DNA of 64,000 nt from assembly GCA_964448675.1 (NCBI GenBank), contig CAYUZU010000007.1, positions 62,001 through 126,000 on the forward strand, in the 5' to 3' direction. The notes under the pieces were generated by a model that searched no databases, was not told the DNA's origin, and saw only the letters and a list, made by a program, of their open reading frames with translations. Shown piece after piece: positions 46,153 to 54,538 of this stretch. The stretch comes from CAYUZU01 sp964448675 (lineage in GTDB: Bacteria > Planctomycetota > Phycisphaerae > UBA1845 > Fen-1342). Position numbers and translations under genes: made by a program. The number at the start of each line of letters is the position of its first letter. Within the stretch, counting starts at the first letter, position 1.

Positions 46153-48198
46153 ATGGACGACCTGCAAATCGGGCATGTTATCGGCGTCAACGGCGACACG
46201 GTCGACGTCCAGATCAGCGTCAGCGACCTGCGTATCGAGCACGGCGGGCACATCTACCGCGTTGGCCGGCTCGGCACCTATGTCACCTTCCCGATGCACC
46301 GCAACACGCTCATCGGTTACGTCACGCGTGTCGGCGTCGGCGGCGATCTCGAGCCCGGCCCCAACCCCGAGCAGCCACGCTACATCACCCTCGAAGCCCA
46401 GCTTATCGGCACCGTTTACGGCGAGAAATTCACCCGCGGCGTGAACGAGTACCCCACCATCGGCGACCCCGTCAACATGGGCGTCGAGGACGATTTCAAG
46501 ACGATCTTCGGCAGCTTTGACCAGCTCGTGGGCCAGGAGACCGAACGCAAGGCGTTTTCCTTCGGCCGCTTCGCCGTCGACACCGATTTTCAGGTCCGCG
46601 CCTTGGGCAAGGAATTCTTCGCCAAGCACGTCGCCGTCATGGGCAACAGCGGCTCGGGCAAGTCGGTCACCACGACCAAGATTCTGTACGAGGCGCTGCA
46701 ACTGCCGCACACGCAGATCGTGATGTTCGACATGCACGGCGAATACCGGGCGGCGTTCAGCGACGACAACGGCAACCCGCTGCCGAACGTGACGTACCTG
46801 TCCGACCGCAACCTGGTGATGCCGTACTGGATGCTGCGCTACGAGGAATTCGAGCAGCTCTTCGTGGACGCCACCAATCCACAGAACACCAATGCCCAGC
46901 GCGTTTTCCTGCGCAACGCGCTGGAGAAGCTCAAGCAGCCGGCCGCCGAGGAACTGGGTCTGCTCACCGAGTACACGATCGATACGCCGATCTACTACCC
47001 GGTCGAGAACCTCAAGACCTACGCCGAGAACATGAACGAGGCCCGTTTCGTGCTGAACAGCGACGCCTACGCGTTCTCGCGCCTGCCCTTCCGACAATTG
47101 CCGCACGACGAGCAGGAGAAGATGCTGTTGTCACGGCGCATGGAGTTCAACAAGGGGAACTCGGAGGGGGAGGTGCCGCACGCGACGTATTTCGGCCGCC
47201 TGCTGGGCCTGGTGAACCAGATCGAGACGCGGCTCAACGACCGGCGTTACGACTTCCTCCTGCGGCCGTTCGAGCAGATCAGCCGCAACCCCGACCTCGC
47301 CAACTTCCTGCGGCCCGACCGTGGTCCGGGCGAACTGAGCCGCAGCGTGGCGGCGGTGATCAAGCAGATGTTCGGCCGGCTCGGGCAGCGCAAGAACCTC
47401 ACGATTATCGACCTGTCGGGCCTGCCGTTCGATGTGGTGGACATCACCGTCGCGGTCATGACGCGCACCCTGTTCGACTTCAACTTCTGGGCACCGCCCG
47501 AGGTGCGCCAGCCGTTCGTGCTCGTCTTCGAAGAGGCGCACAACTACCTGCCGCGCGTCGAGAAGGCCGACCGGATGTTCGCCCGCGACGCGGTCGAAAA
47601 GGTGGCGAAGGAGGGGCGTAAGTACGGCGTGTCGGCGATGATCGTGACGCAGCGGCCGAGCGAGATCTCCGAGACGATCCTCAGCCAGTGCAACTCGATG
47701 GTGCTGATGCGCATGAACAATCCCGACGACCAGGACTACGTCGCCCGTGTCGTCAGCGACCAGTTTCGCAGCCTCATCAGCCTGCTGCCGAGCATGAAGC
47801 CCGGCGAAGGCTTCATTATCGGCGACTCCGTGCTCATGCCCATGCGTACGCTGATCGACCTGCCGCCGCGACTTCCGCGCAGCGGCGATGTCGATTTCTT
47901 CAAGATGTGGCAGCAGGCGCGGAGTGACGGCGACATCGAGCAGATCGTCGACCGCTGGTGGCGCCAGGATCGCACCAGCGCCGCCAGCGCCAGCGACGCG
48001 CCCGCAGCATCCACCGCGCGGCCGCCCGCACCGCCGGCCGAGCCGGCCCCTTCCGCGTTCACACCCGAGCAGCCGGATGGTCCAGACGAACCGGCGGCGG
48101 AGCAGCCCGCCGGGAAGGCGAGCGAGTCAGAGGGCGAGTCGGGTGTTTCGCGGCTGGCGAAGCTCGCCGCGCAATTCGGACGTGAGGCGGGGAACTGA
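46153..48198 (+). CDS. HerA-like hexameric ATPase/translocase
   Basis: The 681-residue protein begins with a HAS-barrel-like domain (about 1-110; GTYVTFPMHRNTLIGYVTRVG), then the ATPase with Walker A GNSGSGKSVTTTK (about 164-176), Walker B FVLVFEEAHNYLP, sensor-type TQRPSEISETILSQCNSMV and Arg-finger region. HerA works with the nuclease NurA in end resection, or with defence effectors in other contexts. The last about 100 residues are Ala/Pro/Glu-rich and disordered, then end in a short helix (GVSRLAKLAAQFGREAG). No nurA, mre11/rad50 or defence effector gene lies beside it, so its partner is unknown. It is monocistronic. Confidence 0.87.
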   Translation: MDDLQIGHVIGVNGDTVDVQISVSDLRIEHGGHIYRVGRLGTYVTFPMHRNTLIGYVTRVGVGGDLEPGPNPEQPRYITLEAQLIGTVYGEKFTRGVNEYPTIGDPVNMGVEDDFKTIFGSFDQLVGQETERKAFSFGRFAVDTDFQVRALGKEFFAKHVAVMGNSGSGKSVTTTKILYEALQLPHTQIVMFDMHGEYRAAFSDDNGNPLPNVTYLSDRNLVMPYWMLRYEEFEQLFVDATNPQNTNAQRVFLRNALEKLKQPAAEELGLLTEYTIDTPIYYPVENLKTYAENMNEARFVLNSDAYAFSRLPFRQLPHDEQEKMLLSRRMEFNKGNSEGEVPHATYFGRLLGLVNQIETRLNDRRYDFLLRPFEQISRNPDLANFLRPDRGPGELSRSVAAVIKQMFGRLGQRKNLTIIDLSGLPFDVVDITVAVMTRTLFDFNFWAPPEVRQPFVLVFEEAHNYLPRVEKADRMFARDAVEKVAKEGRKYGVSAMIVTQRPSEISETILSQCNSMVLMRMNNPDDQDYVARVVSDQFRSLISLLPSMKPGEGFIIGDSVLMPMRTLIDLPPRLPRSGDVDFFKMWQQARSDGDIEQIVDRWWRQDRTSAASASDAPAASTARPPAPPAEPAPSAFTPEQPDGPDEPAAEQPAGKASESEGESGVSRLAKLAAQFGREAGN

Positions 48199-48605
48199 TG
48201 CGCGGGGCTGGCCTGAGCAACGGAGACGGGCCGCCAGCCCGGCAATCTGAGCGCAAAAAAGGGGGGTGGCGGCCGTCCCTCACGACCGTCCACCCAGATC
48301 CGGATTCGCCCGCGGCGCAAATTGCCTGGGATCAGGCTCTCTAGCGACTTTGGGTCGCTCCGCACGGCGTCGCGGCTGGCGAATGCAGGTTCAGTGTAGA
48401 AAAGCTCACCCCCCAGGAGCAAATGAAATCCGCAGAATCCGCGGGTTTTCCGCGTACCTGCGCTATCCAGCACCGCCCACCATCCGCCCGGCCCGCCGCC
48501 AGCGGCCCCAGGCTTGACCCTCGCGTCCGCCTGGCCGTATATTTGCGTAACTGGTTAGAGCCACTGTTTTTCCCGGCAAATGCCGAACGCCGTTGCGAGG
48601 TCACC
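48199..48605. other. Intergenic region with the promoter of the MalK-type gene
   Basis: Nothing coding is supported in these 407 bases. A promoter lies near the right end (see the entry at 48514); the remainder contains an A-run followed by a G-run and no clear structure. Confidence 0.4.
48514..48543 (+). promoter_or_regulatory. Sigma-70-like promoter of the MalK-type ATPase gene
   Basis: TTGACC (48514-48519), an 18-base spacer and TATATT (48538-48543) place the start of transcription at about 48550, 56 bases before the ATG. Confidence 0.6.
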
Positions 48606-49787
48606 ATGGCCGAAGTCACGCTGACCGATGTGACAAAGATCTACCCCGGGGACGTCAAAGCCGTCGACAACGTCAGCCTGGTCGTCCGCGACCGCGAGTT
48701 CGTCGTACTGGTCGGTCCCTCGGGCTGCGGCAAGAGCACCACGCTCCGCATGGTCGCCGGCCTCGAAGACATCACCGGCGGGACGATCCAGATCGGCGAT
48801 CGCGTTGTGAACGGCGTAGCGCCCAAAGACCGCGACATCGCCATGGTCTTCCAGAACTACGCGCTGTATCCGCACATGACCGTGTACAAGAACATGGCCT
48901 TTGGACTGCTCCTGCGGCGGCAGCACGGCATGTTCGACAACCCGTTGGGATTCATCCTGGCTCACGGCCGCTGGAAGCGCGCCCGGGATGAGCGCAAGGA
49001 AATCGACCGGCGCGTCCAGGAGGCGGCAGGAATCCTCGGTATCGAGAACCTGCTGCAGCGGCGGCCGAAAGCGCTGTCTGGTGGCCAGCGCCAGCGTGTC
49101 GCGGTGGGGCGGGCGATCGTGCGCAATCCCAAGGCGTTCCTGTTCGACGAGCCCCTGTCAAACCTCGACGCCAAACTGCGCATCGGCATGCGGGCCGAAC
49201 TCAAGCGCCTGCACCGGCAGGTGCAGACCACGACCATCTACGTGACGCACGACCAGGAAGAGGCGATGACGCTCGGCGACCGCGTCGTCGTCATGAAGGA
49301 CGGCGTCATACATCAGTGCGCATCGCCGTTCGAAGTCTATGAACGCCCCGCCAACCGCTTTGTGGCGGGCTTCGTCGGCACGCCGCCCATGAACTTCTTC
49401 GAAGGGCGACTGCTTCGCGAGGGTGACAAGCTGCTCTTTGACGAGGGCGACAACAAGCTCGAAGTGAGCACCGCGCATCACGAGAAGTTGGCCCCCTACG
49501 TCGATCAGCCCCTCGTGCTTGGCGTGCGGCCGGAGGCGCTCGATCCGGCGTCCAACGGTGGCGGCGCCCGGCTGAACGTGCAGGTCTCCGTCGTGGAGCC
49601 CCTTGGCGATCGCCAGGACGTGTACTGCGGCACCCAGCGGCACGATCATCTCATCTGCCGCATCGACGCGCGCGTTCGCGTGCAGGAGGCCGCCCCGGCC
49701 GTCATGCAGGTGGACATGAGCCGGGCGCATTTCTTCGAGCCCGGTGAGGACGGCCTGAACGTCACGCTGGGCAATGGCACTGCGTGA
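48606..49787 (+). CDS. Carbohydrate-type ABC transporter ATPase (MalK/UgpC-like), orphan
   Basis: The 393-residue ATPase has Walker A GPSGCGKSTTLRMVAGLE, Q-loop VFQNYALYPHMTV, signature LSGGQRQRVAVGRAIV, Walker B FLFDEPLSNLDAKLR and H-loop VTHDQEEAM. The C-terminal TOBE/OB regulatory domains are present (about 240-385; GFVGTPPMNFFEGRL, LGVRPEALD). About 25 extra residues (about 105-130) are inserted in the helical subdomain between GLLLR and KEIDRRV. No permease or binding-protein gene is nearby, so like MsmK it may serve several distant transporters. The ATG at 48606 is preferred since the conserved MAEVTLTDVTK begins there. Confidence 0.9.
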   Translation: MAEVTLTDVTKIYPGDVKAVDNVSLVVRDREFVVLVGPSGCGKSTTLRMVAGLEDITGGTIQIGDRVVNGVAPKDRDIAMVFQNYALYPHMTVYKNMAFGLLLRRQHGMFDNPLGFILAHGRWKRARDERKEIDRRVQEAAGILGIENLLQRRPKALSGGQRQRVAVGRAIVRNPKAFLFDEPLSNLDAKLRIGMRAELKRLHRQVQTTTIYVTHDQEEAMTLGDRVVVMKDGVIHQCASPFEVYERPANRFVAGFVGTPPMNFFEGRLLREGDKLLFDEGDNKLEVSTAHHEKLAPYVDQPLVLGVRPEALDPASNGGGARLNVQVSVVEPLGDRQDVYCGTQRHDHLICRIDARVRVQEAAPAVMQVDMSRAHFFEPGEDGLNVTLGNGTA

Positions 49788-50129
49788 TTCATCTTTGGAA
49801 CGCGCCTGCATTTCGCGGCCGCTGCGCACGTGCGGCGGGGATTCCGGCCATTTTCATTTGACTGTCAATTAAAGCCGTTGAAGACTAGGTATAAGGGCTG
49901 ATACGGCCAAAGGGTCTTCGGCAAATCTTCACCCATCTTGGGGTAAGGGCGATGGGTGCGCGGGCCACGGACATCCTTCCGGGGGCAATTGCGCACCGTT
50001 CGCCGGCGCGATCGACGCATCGGTACGAGCGTAGCCCGACCCCACGTCCTACCCCGATGTGCCCGCGCCGTACCGGGCTCATCAAGCGTTCCCCTCTCCA
50101 TCTTCACCGCACGCACAAGGAGGCGAGCT
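49788..50129. other. AT-rich leader region of the large secreted-protein gene
   Basis: The first half is AT-rich, with TTGACT at 49858 and TATAAG at 49890, but their spacing (26) is too long for one promoter. An inverted repeat CACCCATC (49930-49937) / GATGGGTG (49951-49958) lies in the presumed untranslated leader. A strong ribosome site AAGGAGG precedes the ATG at 50130. Confidence 0.4.
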
Positions 50130-53100
50130 ATGCGTGAGAAAGGAACTGTCTACCGCGCCGGTGGCCTGCTAGCGGTCGCCTGCGCCTTGTGGTGGTGCGC
50201 GCCAGCCACTGGGCAGCCACGGGCCTGCTGCATGCCCGATGGCAACTGCATGGACTTCATGGATCCTGGCTGGTGTATCGGCCAGGGCGGCGTGCCGCAG
50301 GCCCCCGGATCGGATTGCGCCAACGTCGCCTGTACGCCGTTCAAATGGGCCCAGCCGCCCGAGCCGGCGTATCCGGAAAACGTCTACTACGGCTGGAACG
50401 AGTACTCGGAGTGGTGGTACGGCCCGGTCGCGGCCGACGACTGGCTCTGTGAAGGGCCCGAGCCGGTGACCAAGGTCCGCTGGTGGGGCTCGTATATCGG
50501 ACTGCTGGATCCGATGAACGCGTTCCGACCCAGTCACTTCCACATCCAGTTCTGGACGGACGTGCAGCCGGACCCGGGCGATCCGAACGGCTTCAGCCAC
50601 CCTGGCATGCTCGTCCACGAGGTCTACTGCTACAACTTCCGCGAGGAATTCGTCGGCTGGGACTTCGACCCGCGCAGTGGCATGTACGAGGCCTGCTTCC
50701 GTTACGAGCAGGACCTCATGCCGCAGGAGTACTTCTATCAGGAAGAGCCCGGCACGATCTACTGGATCAGCATCTCCGCCTGCTATGACGGCGAACTGCC
50801 CGAGCACGTCTGGGGTTGGAAGACCCGGCCGCGCGTGTTCGGCGACGATGCCGTGGTCATCACCGCCCCGATCCAGCCGATGCCGGGGGCCGAGTTCCTC
50901 GAGGGCCACCCGCTATGGTGGCCGACACCGGAGGATTCCTGGGATCTCGCGTTCGAGCTTTTCAGTGGCGGCCCGAGCATCAAGTGGGAGCAGCCGCCCG
51001 ATCCGAGCCTGCCGGGCCTGCATGACGCTGACCCCAGCATCATCCTCGCCGACGACTGGCTGTGCGAGGGCGGTGACGTCACCGACTTTCACTGGTATGG
51101 CAACTACGAGCTCGACGCTGACGGCAACGAGGTGCGTGGCGCCGGCATAGCCGACTTCCGCCTGAGCATTCACTTCTGTGGGCCCGGCCCACAGGGCTGG
51201 TGCGTACCCATGGATCCGCCGCTGTGGGAGATGTTCGTGCCGTTTGCACTGGCGAACGAGACCGACACCGGCCTGGTCAACGTCGAAGGCAGCCCGATCT
51301 ACCGTTACGACTACATGCTCGACTTCCCGTTCCCCCAGGAACCGGGCACGTACTTCTGGTTTGACGTTCAGGCGCTGCCGTTCGACTTCGGCCTCCCGCC
51401 GCTGTGGCGCTGGCAGGAGGCCCGTCGCGGGTTCCCACCGCCGCTTGGACACGCGCCCGCGGCCGAGTGGACGCCTTTCGGCATGTGGCAGACCATTGTC
51501 TGGGGCCAGCCCCCCGAGGAGCGCTACTCTGACATGGCGTTCGACGTGACATCGGGTGGTCCGGAAACGGTGAAGTGGTCGCAGCCCCCCGAGCCCTACA
51601 TCCCGGACGACGCGTATCACGGCTGGGACGAGTACTCCGAGTACGGCGGCTACCAGATTGCGGCCGACGACTGGGTGTGCCTCACCGACCTGCCCGTCAC
51701 CGACGTCCACTGGTGGGGCTCATTCCTCCGTTGGTCCCATCCGTATCCGCCCGAGTTGCCCCAGGCCTTCCACATCGGCATCTGGACCGACGATCCCGGG
51801 GCGGGTGGCGATCCGCCGTTCAGTCACCCCGCCACACTCATCTGGGAACACGTCTGCGACGACTACGAGGTCGAGTTCGTCGGCTGGGACTTCGACCCGC
51901 GCGAGGTCGACGGCATTCCCGTCCCGCCCGAGGCGACCTTCAAGTTCTCGCAGCTCCTGCCCGACGACGCGTGGTTCCACCAGCCCGGTGACGAAGGCAT
52001 CTACTGGGTCAGCATCGCCGCCATCCGCTGCTGCTATGGCGATCTGAACGACGACGGTGCTATCAACAACATGGACCTGGCAGCCTTCACCGAGTGTTAC
52101 GGAATGCCGCCGGCCGGCAACTGCGCCCGCGCCGATCTCAATTGCGACGGCGCCGTTGATCCGGCCGACCTGCAGATCATCATGTGTCTGATCGCCGGCA
52201 CGCCGCCCGAGGAATGCTGCGGCGGTCTGTCGACCTACGGCGCGTATCCATTCGGTTGGAAGACCCGCCCGCGGTACGAAGACGCACAGGCGCCGGACGC
52301 GGCGGTGATGGTGTCAGCGCCGACCACGCCCAGCCTCGACATGGCCGGCTACAGCCAGTACGAGCAGGGCTGGCCGATCTGGTACCCCGACGCCAGCCAC
52401 CCCTGGGATCTGGCCTTCGTGCTCACGACCCAACCCGAGCCGGAGCCCGAACCCAAGTGGACCCAGCCGCCCCATCCCGGGGGCGAGGGGTTTGATGCCG
52501 CTTCCGATCTCTGGCTGCACGAGGTGCTCCCCGGCATCAAGTGGGAGCAGCCGGACGATCCTGACGGCGGCATGGTGCACGCCCACGATTGGCTCGGCCT
52601 GAACGGCGAGTACCAGCAGTTGATCGTGGCCGACGATTGGGAATGCGAGGGCGGTGTCGTCACCGACTTCCACTGGTGGGGCGATGCAGAGGACCTGGGT
52701 GCCGGCCCGTGGGGCTTCCTCATCAGCATCCACGCGGACGCCGCCGTGGCCTGTCTCCCGGCCGACCCCCCGCTCTGGGAGGCCATGGTCCCGATGAGCG
52801 AGATCACGGTGACGCCCACCTCCGATCCGGGCGTGATGAAGTACGACTACCAGTTGCCCGAGGGCGAGTGGTTCCCGCAGGAACCCGGCCAGCGCTACTG
52901 GCTCAACCTGTCGGCGATCTCGAACGACCCGGCGGCGCCGTACCTCTGGCGCTGGCACGAGCACAACCGCAGCACGAACCCCATCCTCTGCCCGGCGGTG
53001 GAGAAGGACCTGCCGTACCAGCCCCAGTGGCATCCGATCACCTGGGGCGTTGATCCGACGCGCTACAGCGACCTGGCGTTCGTGGTCACGTCCCAGAACG

Positions 53101-54191
53101 TACCGGTGCCCGAGGTCAACAAGGTCATGGCCGACGACTTCATCTCCGACGGCCGGCCGATCGAGATGCTGCGGTGGTGGGGCAGCTACCTGGACGAGCG
53201 GTTCATGCCGGAGTTCCCGGATCAGCTCTACGAGGTCGACGGCTGGCTCATCAGTTTCCACCACGAAAGCGAGGCCGCGCCGGCCTGCCCGCCCGGAATC
53301 GAGTATGACCCGCCACCCCTGGTACTGGGCCTGTACTTCGCCCCGGTGCAGGCGGTGCAGATCGTCGGGCTGGACATGGTCGATTGTCTCGGCCACCCGG
53401 TGTACGAGTATCGCGTGCGGCTGGCGGATTGCTGCCTGCTGTGCCGCTACGTCGACCCGCGCACCGGATTCCAGCCGGCCGACGACGAGGCGTTCTTCGA
53501 AGAGGCCGGGCTGCGCTACTGGCTCGACATCCAGGCGGTGACCGGCGCGACCTGGATGCCGATCGTCGCCCCGCCCTGCCAGCCGGCGTACACCGGGCAT
53601 ATGCCATCGGATCTGCCCGGCAACGATGGCCACTTCTGGGGCTGGCACACCAGCCCGATCGGCACGGTGCCTGGCCGGCTCGACAGCGCCTGTACGGGGC
53701 ATGTGATCGTGCCGCCGCTGACGCCGGAGCCGTACTGCCCGGATTATGACCAGTGGGACGTGCCCCTGTGGCTGTGCCCGGATACGCCGGGCGAGCCCGT
53801 CGTGCACATGGCTTTCGAGCTGTTGACGACGATGCCCGGGGCGCCGCAGGCGTGCTGCCTGCCGAGCGGTGCCTGCATCGACGTGTTGCCGATGGATTGC
53901 GTATTCGGACATGGCGGCCGGCCGCAGGGTGTCGGCACGGTGTGTGCGCCCGGCCTGTGTGCACCGTGTCTGGGCGACAGCAACTGCGATGGTCGTATCA
54001 ACTGGCGCGACATCGACTTCTTCGTTGCGGCCCAGAATGACAATTACTCGTCGTGGTACAACACGCACATGCTGTTGCTCGGCGCGCCGCCGGATTGTCC
54101 GTTCGCCAACAACAACGTGAACGGTGACAACACGGTGAACTGGCGCGACATCGATCCGTTCGTCGCGCTGCAGAACACGACGTGCCCATAG
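50130..54191 (+). CDS. Giant secreted repeat protein with five Trp-rich domains and two dockerin-like modules
   Basis: The 1353-residue protein has a signal peptide (about 1-28), a 37-residue six-Cys motif (32-68), then five related domains (about 72-280, 285-476, 482-768, 803-988, 996-1233). Each runs from KWxQPP through ADDWxCxG, VTDxHWWGSY, QEPGxxYW and, where kept, GWKTRP to SWDLAFEL. Domain 3 is interrupted by a dockerin-like module (634-698; YGDLNDDGAINNMDLAAF, ADLNCDGAVDPADLQIIM). A second copy of the Cys motif (1241-1277) precedes the terminal dockerin-like module (1281-1353; GDSNCDGRINWRDIDFF, GDNTVNWRDIDPF). It is certainly exported and calcium-binding is likely; the ligand of the Trp-rich domains is unknown. 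Confidence 0.8.
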   Translation: MREKGTVYRAGGLLAVACALWWCAPATGQPRACCMPDGNCMDFMDPGWCIGQGGVPQAPGSDCANVACTPFKWAQPPEPAYPENVYYGWNEYSEWWYGPVAADDWLCEGPEPVTKVRWWGSYIGLLDPMNAFRPSHFHIQFWTDVQPDPGDPNGFSHPGMLVHEVYCYNFREEFVGWDFDPRSGMYEACFRYEQDLMPQEYFYQEEPGTIYWISISACYDGELPEHVWGWKTRPRVFGDDAVVITAPIQPMPGAEFLEGHPLWWPTPEDSWDLAFELFSGGPSIKWEQPPDPSLPGLHDADPSIILADDWLCEGGDVTDFHWYGNYELDADGNEVRGAGIADFRLSIHFCGPGPQGWCVPMDPPLWEMFVPFALANETDTGLVNVEGSPIYRYDYMLDFPFPQEPGTYFWFDVQALPFDFGLPPLWRWQEARRGFPPPLGHAPAAEWTPFGMWQTIVWGQPPEERYSDMAFDVTSGGPETVKWSQPPEPYIPDDAYHGWDEYSEYGGYQIAADDWVCLTDLPVTDVHWWGSFLRWSHPYPPELPQAFHIGIWTDDPGAGGDPPFSHPATLIWEHVCDDYEVEFVGWDFDPREVDGIPVPPEATFKFSQLLPDDAWFHQPGDEGIYWVSIAAIRCCYGDLNDDGAINNMDLAAFTECYGMPPAGNCARADLNCDGAVDPADLQIIMCLIAGTPPEECCGGLSTYGAYPFGWKTRPRYEDAQAPDAAVMVSAPTTPSLDMAGYSQYEQGWPIWYPDASHPWDLAFVLTTQPEPEPEPKWTQPPHPGGEGFDAASDLWLHEVLPGIKWEQPDDPDGGMVHAHDWLGLNGEYQQLIVADDWECEGGVVTDFHWWGDAEDLGAGPWGFLISIHADAAVACLPADPPLWEAMVPMSEITVTPTSDPGVMKYDYQLPEGEWFPQEPGQRYWLNLSAISNDPAAPYLWRWHEHNRSTNPILCPAVEKDLPYQPQWHPITWGVDPTRYSDLAFVVTSQNVPVPEVNKVMADDFISDGRPIEMLRWWGSYLDERFMPEFPDQLYEVDGWLISFHHESEAAPACPPGIEYDPPPLVLGLYFAPVQAVQIVGLDMVDCLGHPVYEYRVRLADCCLLCRYVDPRTGFQPADDEAFFEEAGLRYWLDIQAVTGATWMPIVAPPCQPAYTGHMPSDLPGNDGHFWGWHTSPIGTVPGRLDSACTGHVIVPPLTPEPYCPDYDQWDVPLWLCPDTPGEPVVHMAFELLTTMPGAPQACCLPSGACIDVLPMDCVFGHGGRPQGVGTVCAPGLCAPCLGDSNCDGRINWRDIDFFVAAQNDNYSSWYNTHMLLLGAPPDCPFANNNVNGDNTVNWRDIDPFVALQNTTCP
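52029..52223 (+). other. Dockerin-like module nested in repeat domain 3
   Basis: Residues 634-698 interrupt the loop which in domain 1 joins YWISISACYD to GWKTRPR. Both calcium loops (DLNDDGAINNMD, DLNCDGAVDPAD) are intact. Confidence 0.7.
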
Positions 54192-54538
54192 GCGGCGTGG
54201 TGAATCGGTTATCGCAAACGAGGAAGAAGCGAGGGAGTGCCGAGGTGACGTAGCGACGACGCGGGTCGGGTGTCACGCGCTGCAGCGTTCGGGCGCCGTA
54301 CCGGACGTGCGCGGTGCGGGATACCCGGCCCGCCCGTTTTCGCCCGCCGCGCCCGCCATGTAACTGTTTCTCGCCGCGTTCCCGCCCCGGGCGTCTAAAG
54401 CGCTGTAGTCCGCCGGTCGTGCCGCGCCCCCCGGCGAACCGTCCTGCCCGCCGTTCTGGCCTCGCCGCCATTCACCTGATAAACTTATGGTGTTGTAATC
54501 AGTAGCACCCCACAACCGACCCACCCGCGAGGTGATGC
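54192..54538. other. Intergenic region, no gene seen
   Basis: The 347 bases between the giant secreted protein and the oxidoreductase operon contain no convincing frame, RNA or terminator. The 40 bases before the operon are AT-rich (ATAAACTTATGGTGTTGTAA) and probably hold its promoter, though no clear boxes can be named. Confidence 0.4.

Noticed and set aside
46153..48198. A HerA-based phage defence system
   Set aside because: No SIR2, DUF4297, NurA or other effector gene lies on either side.
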